Part shown: positions 22,984 through 32,808 of the stretch, piece by piece
How the letters are laid out: each line of letters begins with the position of its first letter
Numbering within the stretch: the stretch's first letter is position 1
Assembly (NCBI GenBank): GCA_015178975.1
Contig: WHVD01000015.1
Coordinates: forward strand, 186,001-250,000
Reading direction: 5' to 3'
DNA: 64,000 nucleotides
Source: Hysterangium stoloniferum
Lineage: Eukaryota; Basidiomycota; Agaricomycetes; Hysterangiales; Hysterangiaceae
Translations under genes and position numbers: made by a program
Notes under the pieces: model-generated
Seen by the model: the letters and a program-made list of their open reading frames with translations, nothing else
Told to the model about the DNA's origin: nothing
Database searches by the model: none

Positions 22984-25087
22984 ATGGGATATGATGGTAA
23001 TTCTAAAACATATAGGTGTTACGACCCAAAAACACGACTAATATATAGCTCTTATCATGTTCGGTTCCTTGAAAGCCATGATGGCCATCCAGGCACTCCC
23101 ACAGACACAGATGGACTTACTGGTCTCTCTGATATACACTTAGAACCCACTTCTCCATCCCAAACTCACTCATCGGATCTACCAGTTGAACCCCCTGACC
23201 CCCCTGACTATCTCCCTGCCATCCTGCTGTTGCAACAACCACCTCAAATGCAAGATGCCAATGACTTACCAGAACCAAATCTTAGGCATTCCAACAGAAC
23301 CACAGCTGGACAACCTGCCTCCACTACCAGACTTGATCGTGCTATTCAAGAATCTAAAGATAGCACCGAGCATTTACAGTTGCAATGGCTAAAACATTCG
23401 GGTGCCATCACTAAACTACCCACTGATGCTACTGTACCAGCACCATCTACCATTGACCATAACGAGCTACAAAACATATTGTTATCTCTCCAATTTGATT
23501 CCAACTTACTGAATACCGATGTGACTTTGGGGGCTATGTCTGACACAGTCGGGATCGACCCATTGACATGCAATGATGAACCACAAACTTGGGCAGAAGC
23601 CCTGCGTTCTGGTGATGCTTCTCGTTGGCAGGCCGGATTTCAGGAGGAGTTGGACTCACTCAGGAGTATGGGGGTATACAAACTAGTTTCCCATTCCAAA
23701 GTTCCTCAAGGGTGCAAAATCAGGAAGGGGTGCCCTGTCTTCCGAATCAAATGGGATGAATCTGGCAAAGCGGTTCATTGGAAGGTGCGGTTGGTCTTTA
23801 AAGGTTTTGAACAGATTTACGGTAAGGACTATCACAAAACAACCTCACCAACTGCACACATGGAGTCCTGGCAAATTCTGCTCCATATTGCCGCCACTCT
23901 TGGTTGGGATGCACAACAAATCAATATCAAAACCACTTTTCTCTATGGTCTACCTACTACCTGATGATGAAGTACAATACATGGCACAGCCCAAAGGTTT
24001 TGAGGAATCTGGGAAAGAAGACTACGTATGGATGATAGTCCAGGGCTTATATGGTATAAAACAAAGTGGTTGAATATGGAACAAAACCATGAACGAGCAA
24101 ATGCTCGCTTGGGGTTTCACTCGACTTACATGCGAATCTTGTATTTATTATAGGCAAACTCCCACTGGTATTATCATCGCTGCAGTACATGTCGATGATT
24201 TTCTCTCAATAGCAAGCACTGCCACTGAAAACAATGCCTTTAAGGACCAAATGTGTCGTGTATGGACTATTTCAGACCTTGACTCTGTCCATTTTGTTGT
24301 TGGCATCGTGGTGGACTGGGATCGACCCATGGAGTCCATCCACCTATCCCAAACTGCACTTATCAATAAAATTGAATGTCAATTCGGTCAGGTGGATTCT
24401 ACTACTGTTTCTACACCTATGGATCACAGCCTCAAACTTCATAAATTTGACTGAACCTCACTATTGACTATTGAAATCACTAACCTACTCAAAATACCTT
24501 ATCAATCTCTCATTGGATGTCTCCTTTATTTAGCAATCTCCATGCGGCCTGACATATCTTTTGCTGTTCAACAATTCTCGCAATTCCTCGACAGCTACTC
24601 CACATTGCACTGGAATGCTGCCATCCACGTTGTTTGCTATTTAAAAGGAACAAGAAACCTTAAACTATGCCTGGGTGGCTCCAATGATATCATGCTTACC
24701 GGCTATACTGGTGTCATATCATGGAGTATGAAGAAACAAAAAACCATTGCTGCCTCCTCCTGTGAGGCTGAATATGTCACTGCCTTTGAAACTGTCAAAG
24801 AGGGCACTTGGCTTCGATCATTACTATCCGGGATATCATTCCCTTGTTCTACCTCCACCACCATCCTTTGTGATAACAATGCAGCTATTAACCTTTCCAA
24901 AGATCCTCTCCTACATTCCCATGTCAAACACATCGATATTAAATTCCACTTCCTGTGGGAATGCATCCTTTCGCAAGATTTTTTCCTACATTATGTCAAT
25001 ACCTCAAATAACCTTGCCGATATCTTCACCAAAGCTCTTGAACCATCAAAATTTATTAAACTTTGCAGTTTCTTAGGTCTTCAATAA
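22984..25087 (+). pseudogene. copia reverse transcriptase / RNase H
   Basis: The RT starts at W-A-E-A-L in frame 22984-23964 and continues V-F-R-I-K-W, then shifts frame near 23962 into 23756-24073 (Q-P-K-G-F, G-L-Y-G-I-K-Q-S-G). A TGA (24071-24073) and another (24452-24454) follow. The catalytic V-D-D is at A-V-H-V-D-D-F in 24089-24454. The RNase H part (24464-25087) keeps I-A-A-S-S-C-E-A-E-Y, L-C-D-N-N-A-A and K-H-I-D-I. It lacks the block with the first catalytic Asp: L-T-G-Y runs straight into T-G-V-I-S-W. This is a short deletion. Confidence 0.88.
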
Positions 25088-25129
25088 CAGGACTACCATG
25101 CAAGGAGGAGTTTCAATGGTGAGGAGGAG

Positions 25130-25342
25130 TGTTGAACAACACCATCGAAACATCTAATTTCAGGCATGGCTTCCCAGTATCAATAAACTCTCGGGCACGG
25201 CCACACAACACCAATAACACAATACCTACCAATGTATGTGGTCAAACATATATATAAACTAAAGGATTATGACAGTATCACCTCAGTCCGTTATATCATA
25301 TATGAGACTGAGTTTATTGTATTTAGGTTCTACTTTTCAACA
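25130..25342 (+). repeat. 3' LTR of copia element
   Basis: This 213-bp LTR mirrors 20365-20576. The purine run GAGGAGGAG just before it (25121-25129) is the polypurine tract. The LTR ends TTTTCAACA and is followed by the TTCAG duplication. Confidence 0.93.
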
Positions 25343-25643
25343 TTCAGTTGTAAGCCATTCAGGATGGCTGAGACAATACCCCAGTCATGACTTACAAGAC
25401 ACTAAAGGGGTGTCTGGGTAAGTCATGGTTGTGAGATAAAAGTGTCTGAGTTTTAATCACAGGTGCTAAAGTACATACATAGGTCTAGTGTGTATGCACC
25501 CACAAGAGTCTATGTACCCACAGGAGATATAGATTGTCAAACTAATACATGCATATGATAAAATAGAGAGAAATAGAAATAATAATTGAAGTGTGAGCCC
25601 ATCTGGACTATATTTCAGAATATATTTCATGGTACCTCTCACA

Positions 25644-25922
25644 CTGACTAGTATGATCAGCCCCCTGATTGACTTAGTTACCATCATTGGCCCTCTGACT
25701 TAGAGCCCCTTCTCCACATTTAGCTTAGATCTTAACACTATGGCAGGCTTGCTGAGTTTCACACATTTGAAACATAGTCTGGGAGTGTCATTAGTGGGGA
25801 TCCTACATATTGTCAATTAGTAGTATAGAAAGTAACCCTTCTGATAGTTTCTCATCTTGAGTCAAGAGGGTTTCAGTTGTCCATGAGATAATAACAGTTT
25901 GTGAGCTTGAGTTCAAATATAC
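25644..25922. repeat. End of a reverse family I LTR plus unassigned repeat DNA
   Basis: From 25644 to about 25737 the sequence ends GCTTAGATCTTAACA. This matches the 3' end of reverse-orientation family I LTRs at 28237 and about 43799, so A2 probably inserted into an I LTR. The remaining 185 bp to the next LTR have no recognisable coding content. Confidence 0.5.
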
Positions 25923-26579
25923 TGTTAAGATCTAAGGTCTAAAGACAAGAGGGGGGATGATGTCAGAGGGTCAGTGGGTATTTCATACTTAACCAGGGAG
26001 TCCAGCCCTACAAAACAAGCAGAGCTTGGCTTCAACTTATGTGTTTCACCCTCATAGAATTGAACTGAAGATGATACTTAGCTGAATCAATTGGAAGGCT
26101 GAAATGCTAAGGGTCATGGAGGTAAGAGGCATAGCTGGCCAACAATGTCTTCAAGAGTATTAGGAGCAACCAAAGGGGCCTAAACACAAAGGGGGTAATC
26201 TACTGTAAGTCAATATTCAATCTGAAGAACTTTACCATACATGATAGGGTTTTTATACAAAGTATAATGGATGATTGGAAGGCCAATCAAGGAAGCAAGA
26301 AGTTGTGATGGGTCAAGGGAAGTGGGAAAAGGAAAAGGATCAAAATAAGGCTAAATGTGATGAAACACAAGTATTCTAAATGTTGTGAGGTGGCAAATAA
26401 AATATACATGTAGAACAGGTAATGGGAGAGTGTCAGGACAGAGATGCGATGGGATGACCAAAAAGGGAATCTACAGAAGAATAGGTGTCAGGGCACCACA
26501 GGGTCAGGGGTACTGATAACCAGAGGGTTACAAGGGTAAAACAAGGTGCAGGGGGTCCAAAATGGTGAGGATCCTAACA
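25923..26579 (+). repeat. LTR, family I
   Basis: This 657-bp LTR-like repeat starts TGTTAAGATCTAAGG and ends GATCCTAACA. It carries a variant of the shared core (TTGGCTTCAACTTATG) near 26030. No 5-bp duplication is visible (TATAC / ATTTT). The purine run GAAAGAGGGGA at about 26603-26613, just before the next LTR-like start, could be a remnant polypurine tract. Confidence 0.65.
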
Positions 26580-26616
26580 ATTTTCTAGAAAGGTTTTGAC
26601 CTGAAAGAGGGGATGC

Positions 26617-28237
26617 TGTTAGGCACCTCATGTTTTGGGGTCCTACAACCTGTTCTCACTTTGACATTGGCACCTCCAATTGTGGTGTCACCTGCAGTCC
26701 CCCACCATGTCAATTACCATTTTTGTCATTCTGTAAACAAAATAAAATAAAATAAAATGTACATATGAGCCCTGACACTCACCTTTTTGGGGCCCCACAA
26801 CTTGTTTCTATCCTGGGAAACCTTCCCACACCCTGACATTGGTGCCCCACCATAGATTACCACTCTAGTCATTCCATTCTGTCTCCATCCTGACACTTTC
26901 CCTTCATTCATTCTGCATGTAAACATTATTTGCCATCTCATACCCTTTAGAATACCTTTGTTACATCCCATTTAGTTGTAGTTTCCTCCTTCCCCCTTTC
27001 CATGCTTCCCTTGACCCATCACTACCTCTTGCTTCCTTGACCAGACCTCTGGCCCTATGTTATACCTTTGTATAAAGTTCCTACCATGTATGCTACAGTT
27101 CTTTAGTTTGAAGCTCAACTTATATTACCCCTCTTTTGTGTTTAATTCCCTCTACTATCCTCCTAATCTCTTGAAGACATCCTCAGCCAGCCATGACTCT
27201 TACCCCCTGTTATGACCAGAAATCCCACCCAGACTCCAGGCACTAACTTATACGCACCCATTATCAGTTTACTGGAATTCCCACCGGACTCCGTATGTCA
27301 GACTTGTCTATGTTCGTCTTCATTATGTTGTGTTTCAGTCACTGGAAAACCCACTGGACTCTGTCTCTGAGACCTCGTCCCACACGTCAGTCACCGGACC
27401 CTGCTCAGAAAACCCGTCATCTCTCTAACAGAGCCCCATTCCCATTTTAGTCAAATGACCTGTCATGTTTCGGACTCCGCTCCCGCTCTGTTTCCTGTTA
27501 TGGTTTATGATTTGTCACTATTCAGACTCCACTCTGTTCCATCCCATTCCTAACACCAAATTTGGTGTTTACTATTCCCATTTTATGTTTTGCTTGTTTC
27601 GTTTCATCATTACTGGATTCGGTATGACATTCACTCCACGGTCTATTTAAACTGGCAGATGTTGTACATACAATCCAGTCGGAAAATTGGCTTAGATTCC
27701 CCCCAGTAATCGAATACATTTTCTGCTCTAAACTCCTACTTGAATTACACCGCTCACACTAGTCAGAGCCTACAGGCTCTGGTGCATCTATCTCTCTCAC
27801 CTATCTCGACTCACGACCCACGACCTCCGACCTATGACCCCTCGACCCACGACCCCCACCCGGACTCCCCAGGATTCCTGTCTGCCTGTCTGAAATTGGA
27901 CAACCCAATCTAGTGAGGGTGCAGCCTATAAGCTGAAGCCAAGTCCTACCGGATATTCCGCAGGTTTCTCCAGAGACCCACCGTGTACGTACCCTAACAC
28001 CCCCTTTGACCCTTAGCATTTCAGCCCTCTGGTCAATTCAGCTAAGTGTTGTCTTTAGTCTAAATTCATACTACCTGCTCATTCTGAAATACTGGAACAC
28101 CCTAACAGTTCATGTGAGGGTGCAATATATAAGTTGAAGCCAAGCTCCACTCATTTTGTAGAATCAGACTAGTATGATTTACCTTTTCAGACCCCAAAAA
28201 TCATCCCTTTTGCCCCCTTTTGCTTAGATCTTAACAC
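26617..28237 (-). repeat. Reverse family I LTR, interrupted by a B LTR
   Basis: It starts TGTTAGGC at 26617 and ends GATCTTAACA at 28237, in reverse orientation to 25923-26579. It is split by the solo B LTR at 27208-27999. A short (AAAAT)n run lies at about 26735-26758. The shared core appears in reverse at about 28122-28156. There is no coding content. Confidence 0.65.
27208..27999 (-). repeat. Solo LTR, family B (reverse)
   Basis: This 792-bp LTR starts TGTTATGACC and ends ACCCTAACA, flanked by a perfect duplication CCCCC (27203-27207, 28000-28004). The same family in forward orientation lies at 17261-18081. Small ORFs in it are chance frames. Confidence 0.9.
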
Positions 28238-28652
28238 AATGTCTTTGAGAGTATAAAGAGAAGAGTAAAGGGGACTTGAACAAGAGGAGGGTAATCTAAG
28301 TTGATATTTGAACTGGAGAACTATAGCATACATGAGAGGGTCTCAGCAAGAAGTTGTGATGGGTCAAAGGAAGTGGGAAAGGGGACAAGGACCAAACTAA
28401 GACTAAATGTGATAAGAAACAAGTATTCTAAGGGTTGTGAAGTGGCAAATAAAAGATACACATAGGATGGGCAAGAGGAGAGCATCAGGATGGAGACAGA
28501 ATGGGATGGTTAAAAGGGTAATCTACAGAAGGACAGGTGTCAGGGTGCCATGGGCAGTGACACCATGGTGGGTGATACCAATAACAGGGCACCAGATGGT
28601 TATGAGATAAAACCAAGTTGTGGGGGTCTGAAAATGATAGAATCCTAATACT
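28238..28652 (+). repeat. Family I LTR fragment (forward, lacking its start)
   Basis: It matches the second half of 25923-26579 (for example the stretch AAGAAGTTGTGATGGGTCAA) and ends AGAATCCTAATA. It joins the reverse I LTR directly at 28237/28238, so the two form an inverted pair. Confidence 0.55.
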
Positions 28653-28940
28653 TCTTTTGACCCATTTTGTGAAGATCTGTTTTTGGAGACTCCACAGAGT
28701 ATTTCCTGGGCATCATATCAGGTTCTGAACCATCTTCCAGACTAGTATCAAGATCCAGAATCCACCAGAACCCAACCCTCATCCCTCAAGTACCCTTCAA
28801 CTCAAATCTGATCCTGGTATTCTGCCCTCAACTAGACACCTTCTGTTATGACCTAGAACCTATCAGACTCCACCCTTTCCCAGCTGGCATCTCTGAGTAT
28901 CCTTGGTCATTTCCTGACCAGACTCTGGCCAGACTCCCCA
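28653..28940. other. Unassigned repeat DNA with an LTR-like start at 28844
   Basis: No gene is visible. At 28844 a TGTTATGACC start resembles the reversed ends of families B and C. It is interrupted at 28941 by the family E element. The segment is probably an eroded LTR that continues after 30944. Confidence 0.35.
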
Positions 28941-30372
28941 GGAGGATAGTCACAATTCATTGAATATACAAAATTTTATGGAAAAATCCTCATATTTTTA
29001 AGTGAGACTATTTCCTCTGACTATGACTACATGTTTTAGGGGTTTATATTTCATTATCCCAAAATTTCATCTTTAAGACTTGTATGCTCTTTTAAAATAT
29101 GGACAAATATCATGGTTATACAAGATTATCTGGATTGTTACCTAATCTTTGGGATGAGATGCATTCTCTAGTATCTCTGTGATTTTAAAATATCCACAAA
29201 TGTCATGGTTAAATAAAATTATTTGGGTTATGACTGTTACGACTGGAATTCCCACCAGACTCCAGGCACTAACTTATATGCACCAATTGTCAGTTTACTG
29301 GAATTCCTGCCAGACTCCGTACGTCAGACTTGTCTACATTCAACTTCATTACGTTGTGTATCAGTCACTGGAATACCCACTGGACTCCGTCCCTGTCTAT
29401 GTCCGACCTCATCCTGCACATCAGTCACCAGACCCCACTCAGAAAACCCAACATCCCTCTAACAGAGCCCCGTTCCCATTTTAGTCAAATGACCTGTCAC
29501 AATTCAGACTCCGCTCCTGCTCCGTTTTCCATTATGGTTTATGATTTGGGACTCCACTCCGTTCCGTCCCATTCCTAACACCAAATTTGGTGTTTACTAT
29601 TCTTGTTTTATGTTTTGCTAGTTTCATTTAATTATTACTGGATTTGGTATGTCATTCATTTCATGGTCTATATAGTCTGGCAGATGTTGTACATACAATT
29701 CAGTCAGAAAATCGGCTTAGATTCCCCCCAGTAATCTAATACATTTTCTGCTCTAAACTCCTACTTGAATTACACCACTCACGCTAGTTGGAGCCAACGG
29801 GCTCCGGCGCATCTATCTCTCTTATTTATCTCGACTCCTGACCTCTTGACCCACGACCTCCGACCTACGACCTACGACCCCCCGACTCACAAACCCCACC
29901 CAGACTCCCCGGGATTCCTGTCCGCCTATCTGAAATTGGATGATACAATCTCGTGAGGGTGCAGCCTATAAGCTGAAGCCAAGTCCTACCAAATATCCCA
30001 CAGGTTTCTCCAGAAACCCACCATGTACGTACCCTAACAATGACTTAATCTTTGGGATAAGATGCATTCTCTTGTATACATGTGAAATTTCAAATGTAGT
30101 TTATATAATTTAAATTTATTTGGTTTAAAAAGTTAACCAGAACTATCTGGCCAACCATTCCATGTTGTGGAATTTATCCCCAAAAGGATAATCTATATAT
30201 GTATGTTTGTTTGACTAACTTTTGTCAGATACAAGATAAATATTAATATTTCCTTATTCTCCAGAATGTCATCTGATAGACTGAATTTGATTAAATCTTA
30301 ATTCTACAACAAACAATATAAATATATATACTTTAGTGGATATATAACTTTTAAAGTTTTGGATTATCCTCT
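28941..30372. mobile_element. Non-autonomous inverted-repeat element, family E, split by a B LTR
   Basis: With the solo LTR at 29235-30039 removed, about 620 bp of AT-rich non-coding DNA remains. It starts GGAGGATAGTC and ends GATTATCCTCT, inverted repeats of about 11 bp, with CCA on both sides (28938-28940, 30373-30375). The ends resemble those of family D. About 100 bp of it is tandemly duplicated: the phrase TTTGGGATGAGATGCATTCT near 29149 recurs with small changes at about 30053. Confidence 0.55.
29235..30039 (-). repeat. Solo LTR, family B (reverse)
   Basis: This 805-bp LTR starts TGTTACGACTGG and ends ACCCTAACA, with a perfect duplication ATGAC (29230-29234, 30040-30044). It sits inside the family E element. 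Confidence 0.9.
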
Positions 30373-30398
30373 CCATGTTTGTTCTATATATGTACATA

Positions 30399-30944
30399 TG
30401 TTACGACCGGAAATCCCGCTGGACTCTGGGACTACTTATACACACCCATGCCCTATACGCACCCATTGTCAGTTTACTGGAATTCCCACCGGACTCCGTA
30501 CGTCAGACTTGTCTACATTTGACTTCGTTACATTGTGTTTCAGTCACTGGAAAACCCACTGGACTCCGTCCCTGTTTATGTCCGACCTTGTCCCGCGCGT
30601 CAGTCACTGGACCCCGCTCAGAAAAACCTGTCATCCCTCTAACAGAGCCCCGTTCCCATTTTAGTCAAATGACCTGTCACGATTTGGACTCCGCTCCCGC
30701 TCCGTTTCCCGTTATGGTTTATGATTTGTCACTATTTGGACTCCGCTCCGTTCCGTCCCATTCCTAACACCAAATTTGGTGTTTACTATTCCCATGACCC
30801 CCGCCTGGACTCCCCAGGATTCCCATCCGCCTGTCTGAAATTGGACAACATGATCTAGCAAGGGCACAGCCTATAAGCTGAAGCCAAGTCCTACCAGATA
30901 TTCTGTGGGTTTCTCTGGAGACCCACCATGTATGTACCCTAACA
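30399..30944 (-). repeat. Solo LTR, family B, with internal deletion
   Basis: It starts TGTTACGACCGG and ends ACCCTAACA. Compared with 27208-27999 about 250 bp are missing at 30795, where TACTATTCCCAT joins GACCCCCGCC directly. Flanks are ACATA and ATATA, a possible duplication with one change. It keeps more CpG sites than the other copies. Confidence 0.85.
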
Positions 30945-31935
30945 ATATACATCTTTAATCCATGACCCAACCTTCACTCAATCATCCCTGTCAACCCTTG
31001 TCACTTCTCTATGCCAAGGTTCCAACCTGCCTGGAACCTGTGGCTTTCCCAGAAATACACACATTAGTCATTATAGTGTTAGGATCCATTTCCAGATAGT
31101 ATCAGATATCTGTGGATATTCTGACTTGTTTTATATTATATGCTTAGTTTGGAAACAGTTCCAAATAGGGCATATTATACTCCCAGACTTGTAGTACAAT
31201 TATTGGAACATCTATATAGTCTTCCATAGTCATATACTTACTCCTCAGTTTTAATCTCAAATCAGTTTGTATCTTGACTTAGTTTCTTATCCCTTCTGTC
31301 TTTCTGTATGCTCAATATCCAGAACTCTCTGGACTCCAAATCCAGAACTCTCTGGACTCCAAATCCAGAACTCTCTGGACTCCAAATCCAGAACTCTCTG
31401 GACTCCAAATCCAGAACTCTCTGGACTCCAAATCCAGAACTCTCTGGACTCCAAATCCAGAACTCTCTGGACTCCAAATCCAGAACTCTCTGGACTCCAA
31501 ATCCAGAACTCTCTGGAACTCTGAGTATCTGTGAACACTCTGGCATATATCCATCCTCTGAAATATGGACACCTGAGTGAGTGCATGAGGGCACAGCACA
31601 TAAGCTGAAGCCAAGTCCATGTGTACTCTGGTAATATTCCAATTCCAGACTAATCCCCAGAAACTCCCAGACTACATAATTCTCCAGAACTCTGTGGACA
31701 CATTCCAGGAAGTGTCTGGAATATCCACCAGAAAATCCACCCAGAGATCTGGAATTGTTATGACCCATTCCTGGATACTTCAATATTTGAATATTTGGAA
31801 GTTTTTATACTCAGATCACCAGCCAAAACTCTCCACTTCCAAACATGCATTTTTTCACAATTCATAATGGATAGCTGACAGTTCAATGCTCAGTACCTAA
31901 TCACCTCTATGGGATTTTGGCCTAACAGGGGGTAC
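30945..31935. repeat. Eroded family C LTR material with a minisatellite
   Basis: The part around 31270-31320 (CTTAGTTTCTTATCCC, then CTTTCTGTATGCTC) matches reverse family C LTRs at 18250 and 32280. The shared core in reverse lies at about 31584-31617. A second LTR-like start (TGTTATGACCC) is at 31757. No gene is seen. The ORFs across 31262-31783 are produced by the 23-bp repeat. Confidence 0.5.
31318..31517. repeat. 23-bp minisatellite, nine copies
   Basis: The motif GAACTCTCTGGA occurs nine times at exact 23-bp spacing from 31322 to 31506. Each unit contains the palindrome TCCAGA-ACTC-TCTGGA. It expands a single unit that is present once in other family C LTRs (near 18605 and 42650). Confidence 0.95.
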
Positions 31936-32437
31936 TGTTATGACCAGTTCCCAGATACTTCAAACTTCCATAATTATCCAACTTTCCACTCCAACTCTCA
32001 ACCTGACTTTCCAACCTGACTTTCCAACCTGACTTCCAACCTGACTTCCAACCTGACTTCTGACTACAGAACATTATAGTTCCCATACTTCCAAACCTCA
32101 TCCTTGTTCTACATTTGATAACTTGTCAGTCAACAAGTATTCACTTGTTTGTTTGTTGTATTCCCATTTTGGAATACTTACCTTAATCTGTCTTATTATG
32201 ATCCTAGTTTGTAGTACAATAATGAAAGAACTTATATTAGTTCCCACGAATTTGTACTTTACCTTAGATCTGATATCCACTTAGTTTCTTATTCCTTCCT
32301 TCTTTCTGTATGCTTGATATTCGGAACTCTGAATATCCATAATCTTCCAGCATAAATCCCATCCCTGAAATTAAGGACATTCCAAGCATTTGTGTAGGGG
32401 CACAGCACATAAGCTGAAGCCAATGTCCTGACCCTAT
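31936..32437 (-). repeat. Family C LTR, left part (right part at 42101-42164)
   Basis: It starts TGTTATGACC and runs to CTGACCCTAT, where the gypsy element at 32438 begins. The missing end of the same LTR, finishing GGCACTTAACA, is at 42101-42164. A tandem run of AACCTGACTTCC-like units lies at about 31993-32055. The C-rich/G-rich stretch AGGGGGTAC just before it looks like a polypurine tract. Confidence 0.65.
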
Positions 32438-32680
32438 TGTAAGGTATCCGGCTATTTACTCTCTCAAATAATTAACAAACATTGACATGGCAAGGGATTC
32501 AAGAAATAAACAAATAAAGGTCCAGTAATTTAAATACTGATAGATTAATTAGCTGCACTATTAAGCTTAAACAACTAAAGTCAATATTTGTTTGGTCTCT
32601 TGACAAATTCAGATGAACTTGTAGTGACGTGCTCTACGAAAGTTAACTATTTGAGAGAGTAAATAGCCGGATACCTTACA
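32438..32680 (+). repeat. 5' LTR of C-gypsy with ~38-bp inverted ends
   Basis: The LTR starts TGTAAGGTATCC and ends GGATACCTTACA. The first 39 bases and the last 39 bases are reverse complements with one mismatch (33 matches, one mismatch, then TTAAC). The sequence TTGGTGGACGC directly after it is the candidate primer-binding site. With no second copy, LTR identity rests on its position before the leader and gag. Confidence 0.75.
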
Positions 32681-32808
32681 AAATTGGTGGACGCTCTGGG
32701 AAATCTTGCTTTCAATCTATCGTTGCAGCAATCTTTCAGTAATTCACTTATATTCGGGATCAAGGCTTTCATCCTGAACAACAAGAAATTAAATCAAAGT
32801 TAAATCAA

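Larger units (their letters stand above)
20365..25342 (+). mobile_element. Ty1/copia retrotransposon (4978 bp, degenerate)
   Basis: This is a complete copia element with LTRs 20365-20576 and 25130-25342 (TGTTGAA...TTCAACA) and perfect duplications TTCAG at 20360-20364 and 25343-25347. The order gag, protease, integrase, reverse transcriptase, RNase H is the copia order. The polyprotein is broken by five in-frame TGA codons, two frameshifts and a deletion in RNase H. The two LTRs differ at about a dozen positions over 212 bp. It sits inside the A2 LTR. Confidence 0.95.
17214..25643 (-). repeat. 5' LTR of A2, split in four pieces by three insertions
   Basis: The LTR runs 17214-17260, 18087-18174, 20178-20364 and 25348-25643, starting TGTGAAGAG and ending CCTCTCACA like the LTRs of element A. 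The three interruptions are a solo B LTR (duplication ATATC), a composite LTR nest (duplication TAAGA) and a copia element (duplication TTCAG). With these removed, an LTR of about the expected size remains, more diverged than the A pair. Confidence 0.85.

Noticed and set aside
31318..31517. CRISPR-like array of regularly spaced repeats
   Set aside because: The units are directly adjacent with no unique spacers, and the sequence is eukaryotic; it is a tandem minisatellite.
31262..31783. Open frames on both strands with repeating L-D-S-K-S-R-T-L-W or S-G-F-G-V-Q-R-V-L-D units
   Set aside because: They are produced by the 23-bp minisatellite, which has no stop in several frames; there is no start, splice or domain support.
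32438..32680. A free-standing MITE with 38-bp inverted repeats in place of an LTR
   Set aside because: No target duplication flanks it, and it sits exactly before a TTGGTGG primer-binding-like site, leader and gag; the LTR reading is preferred but not proven.
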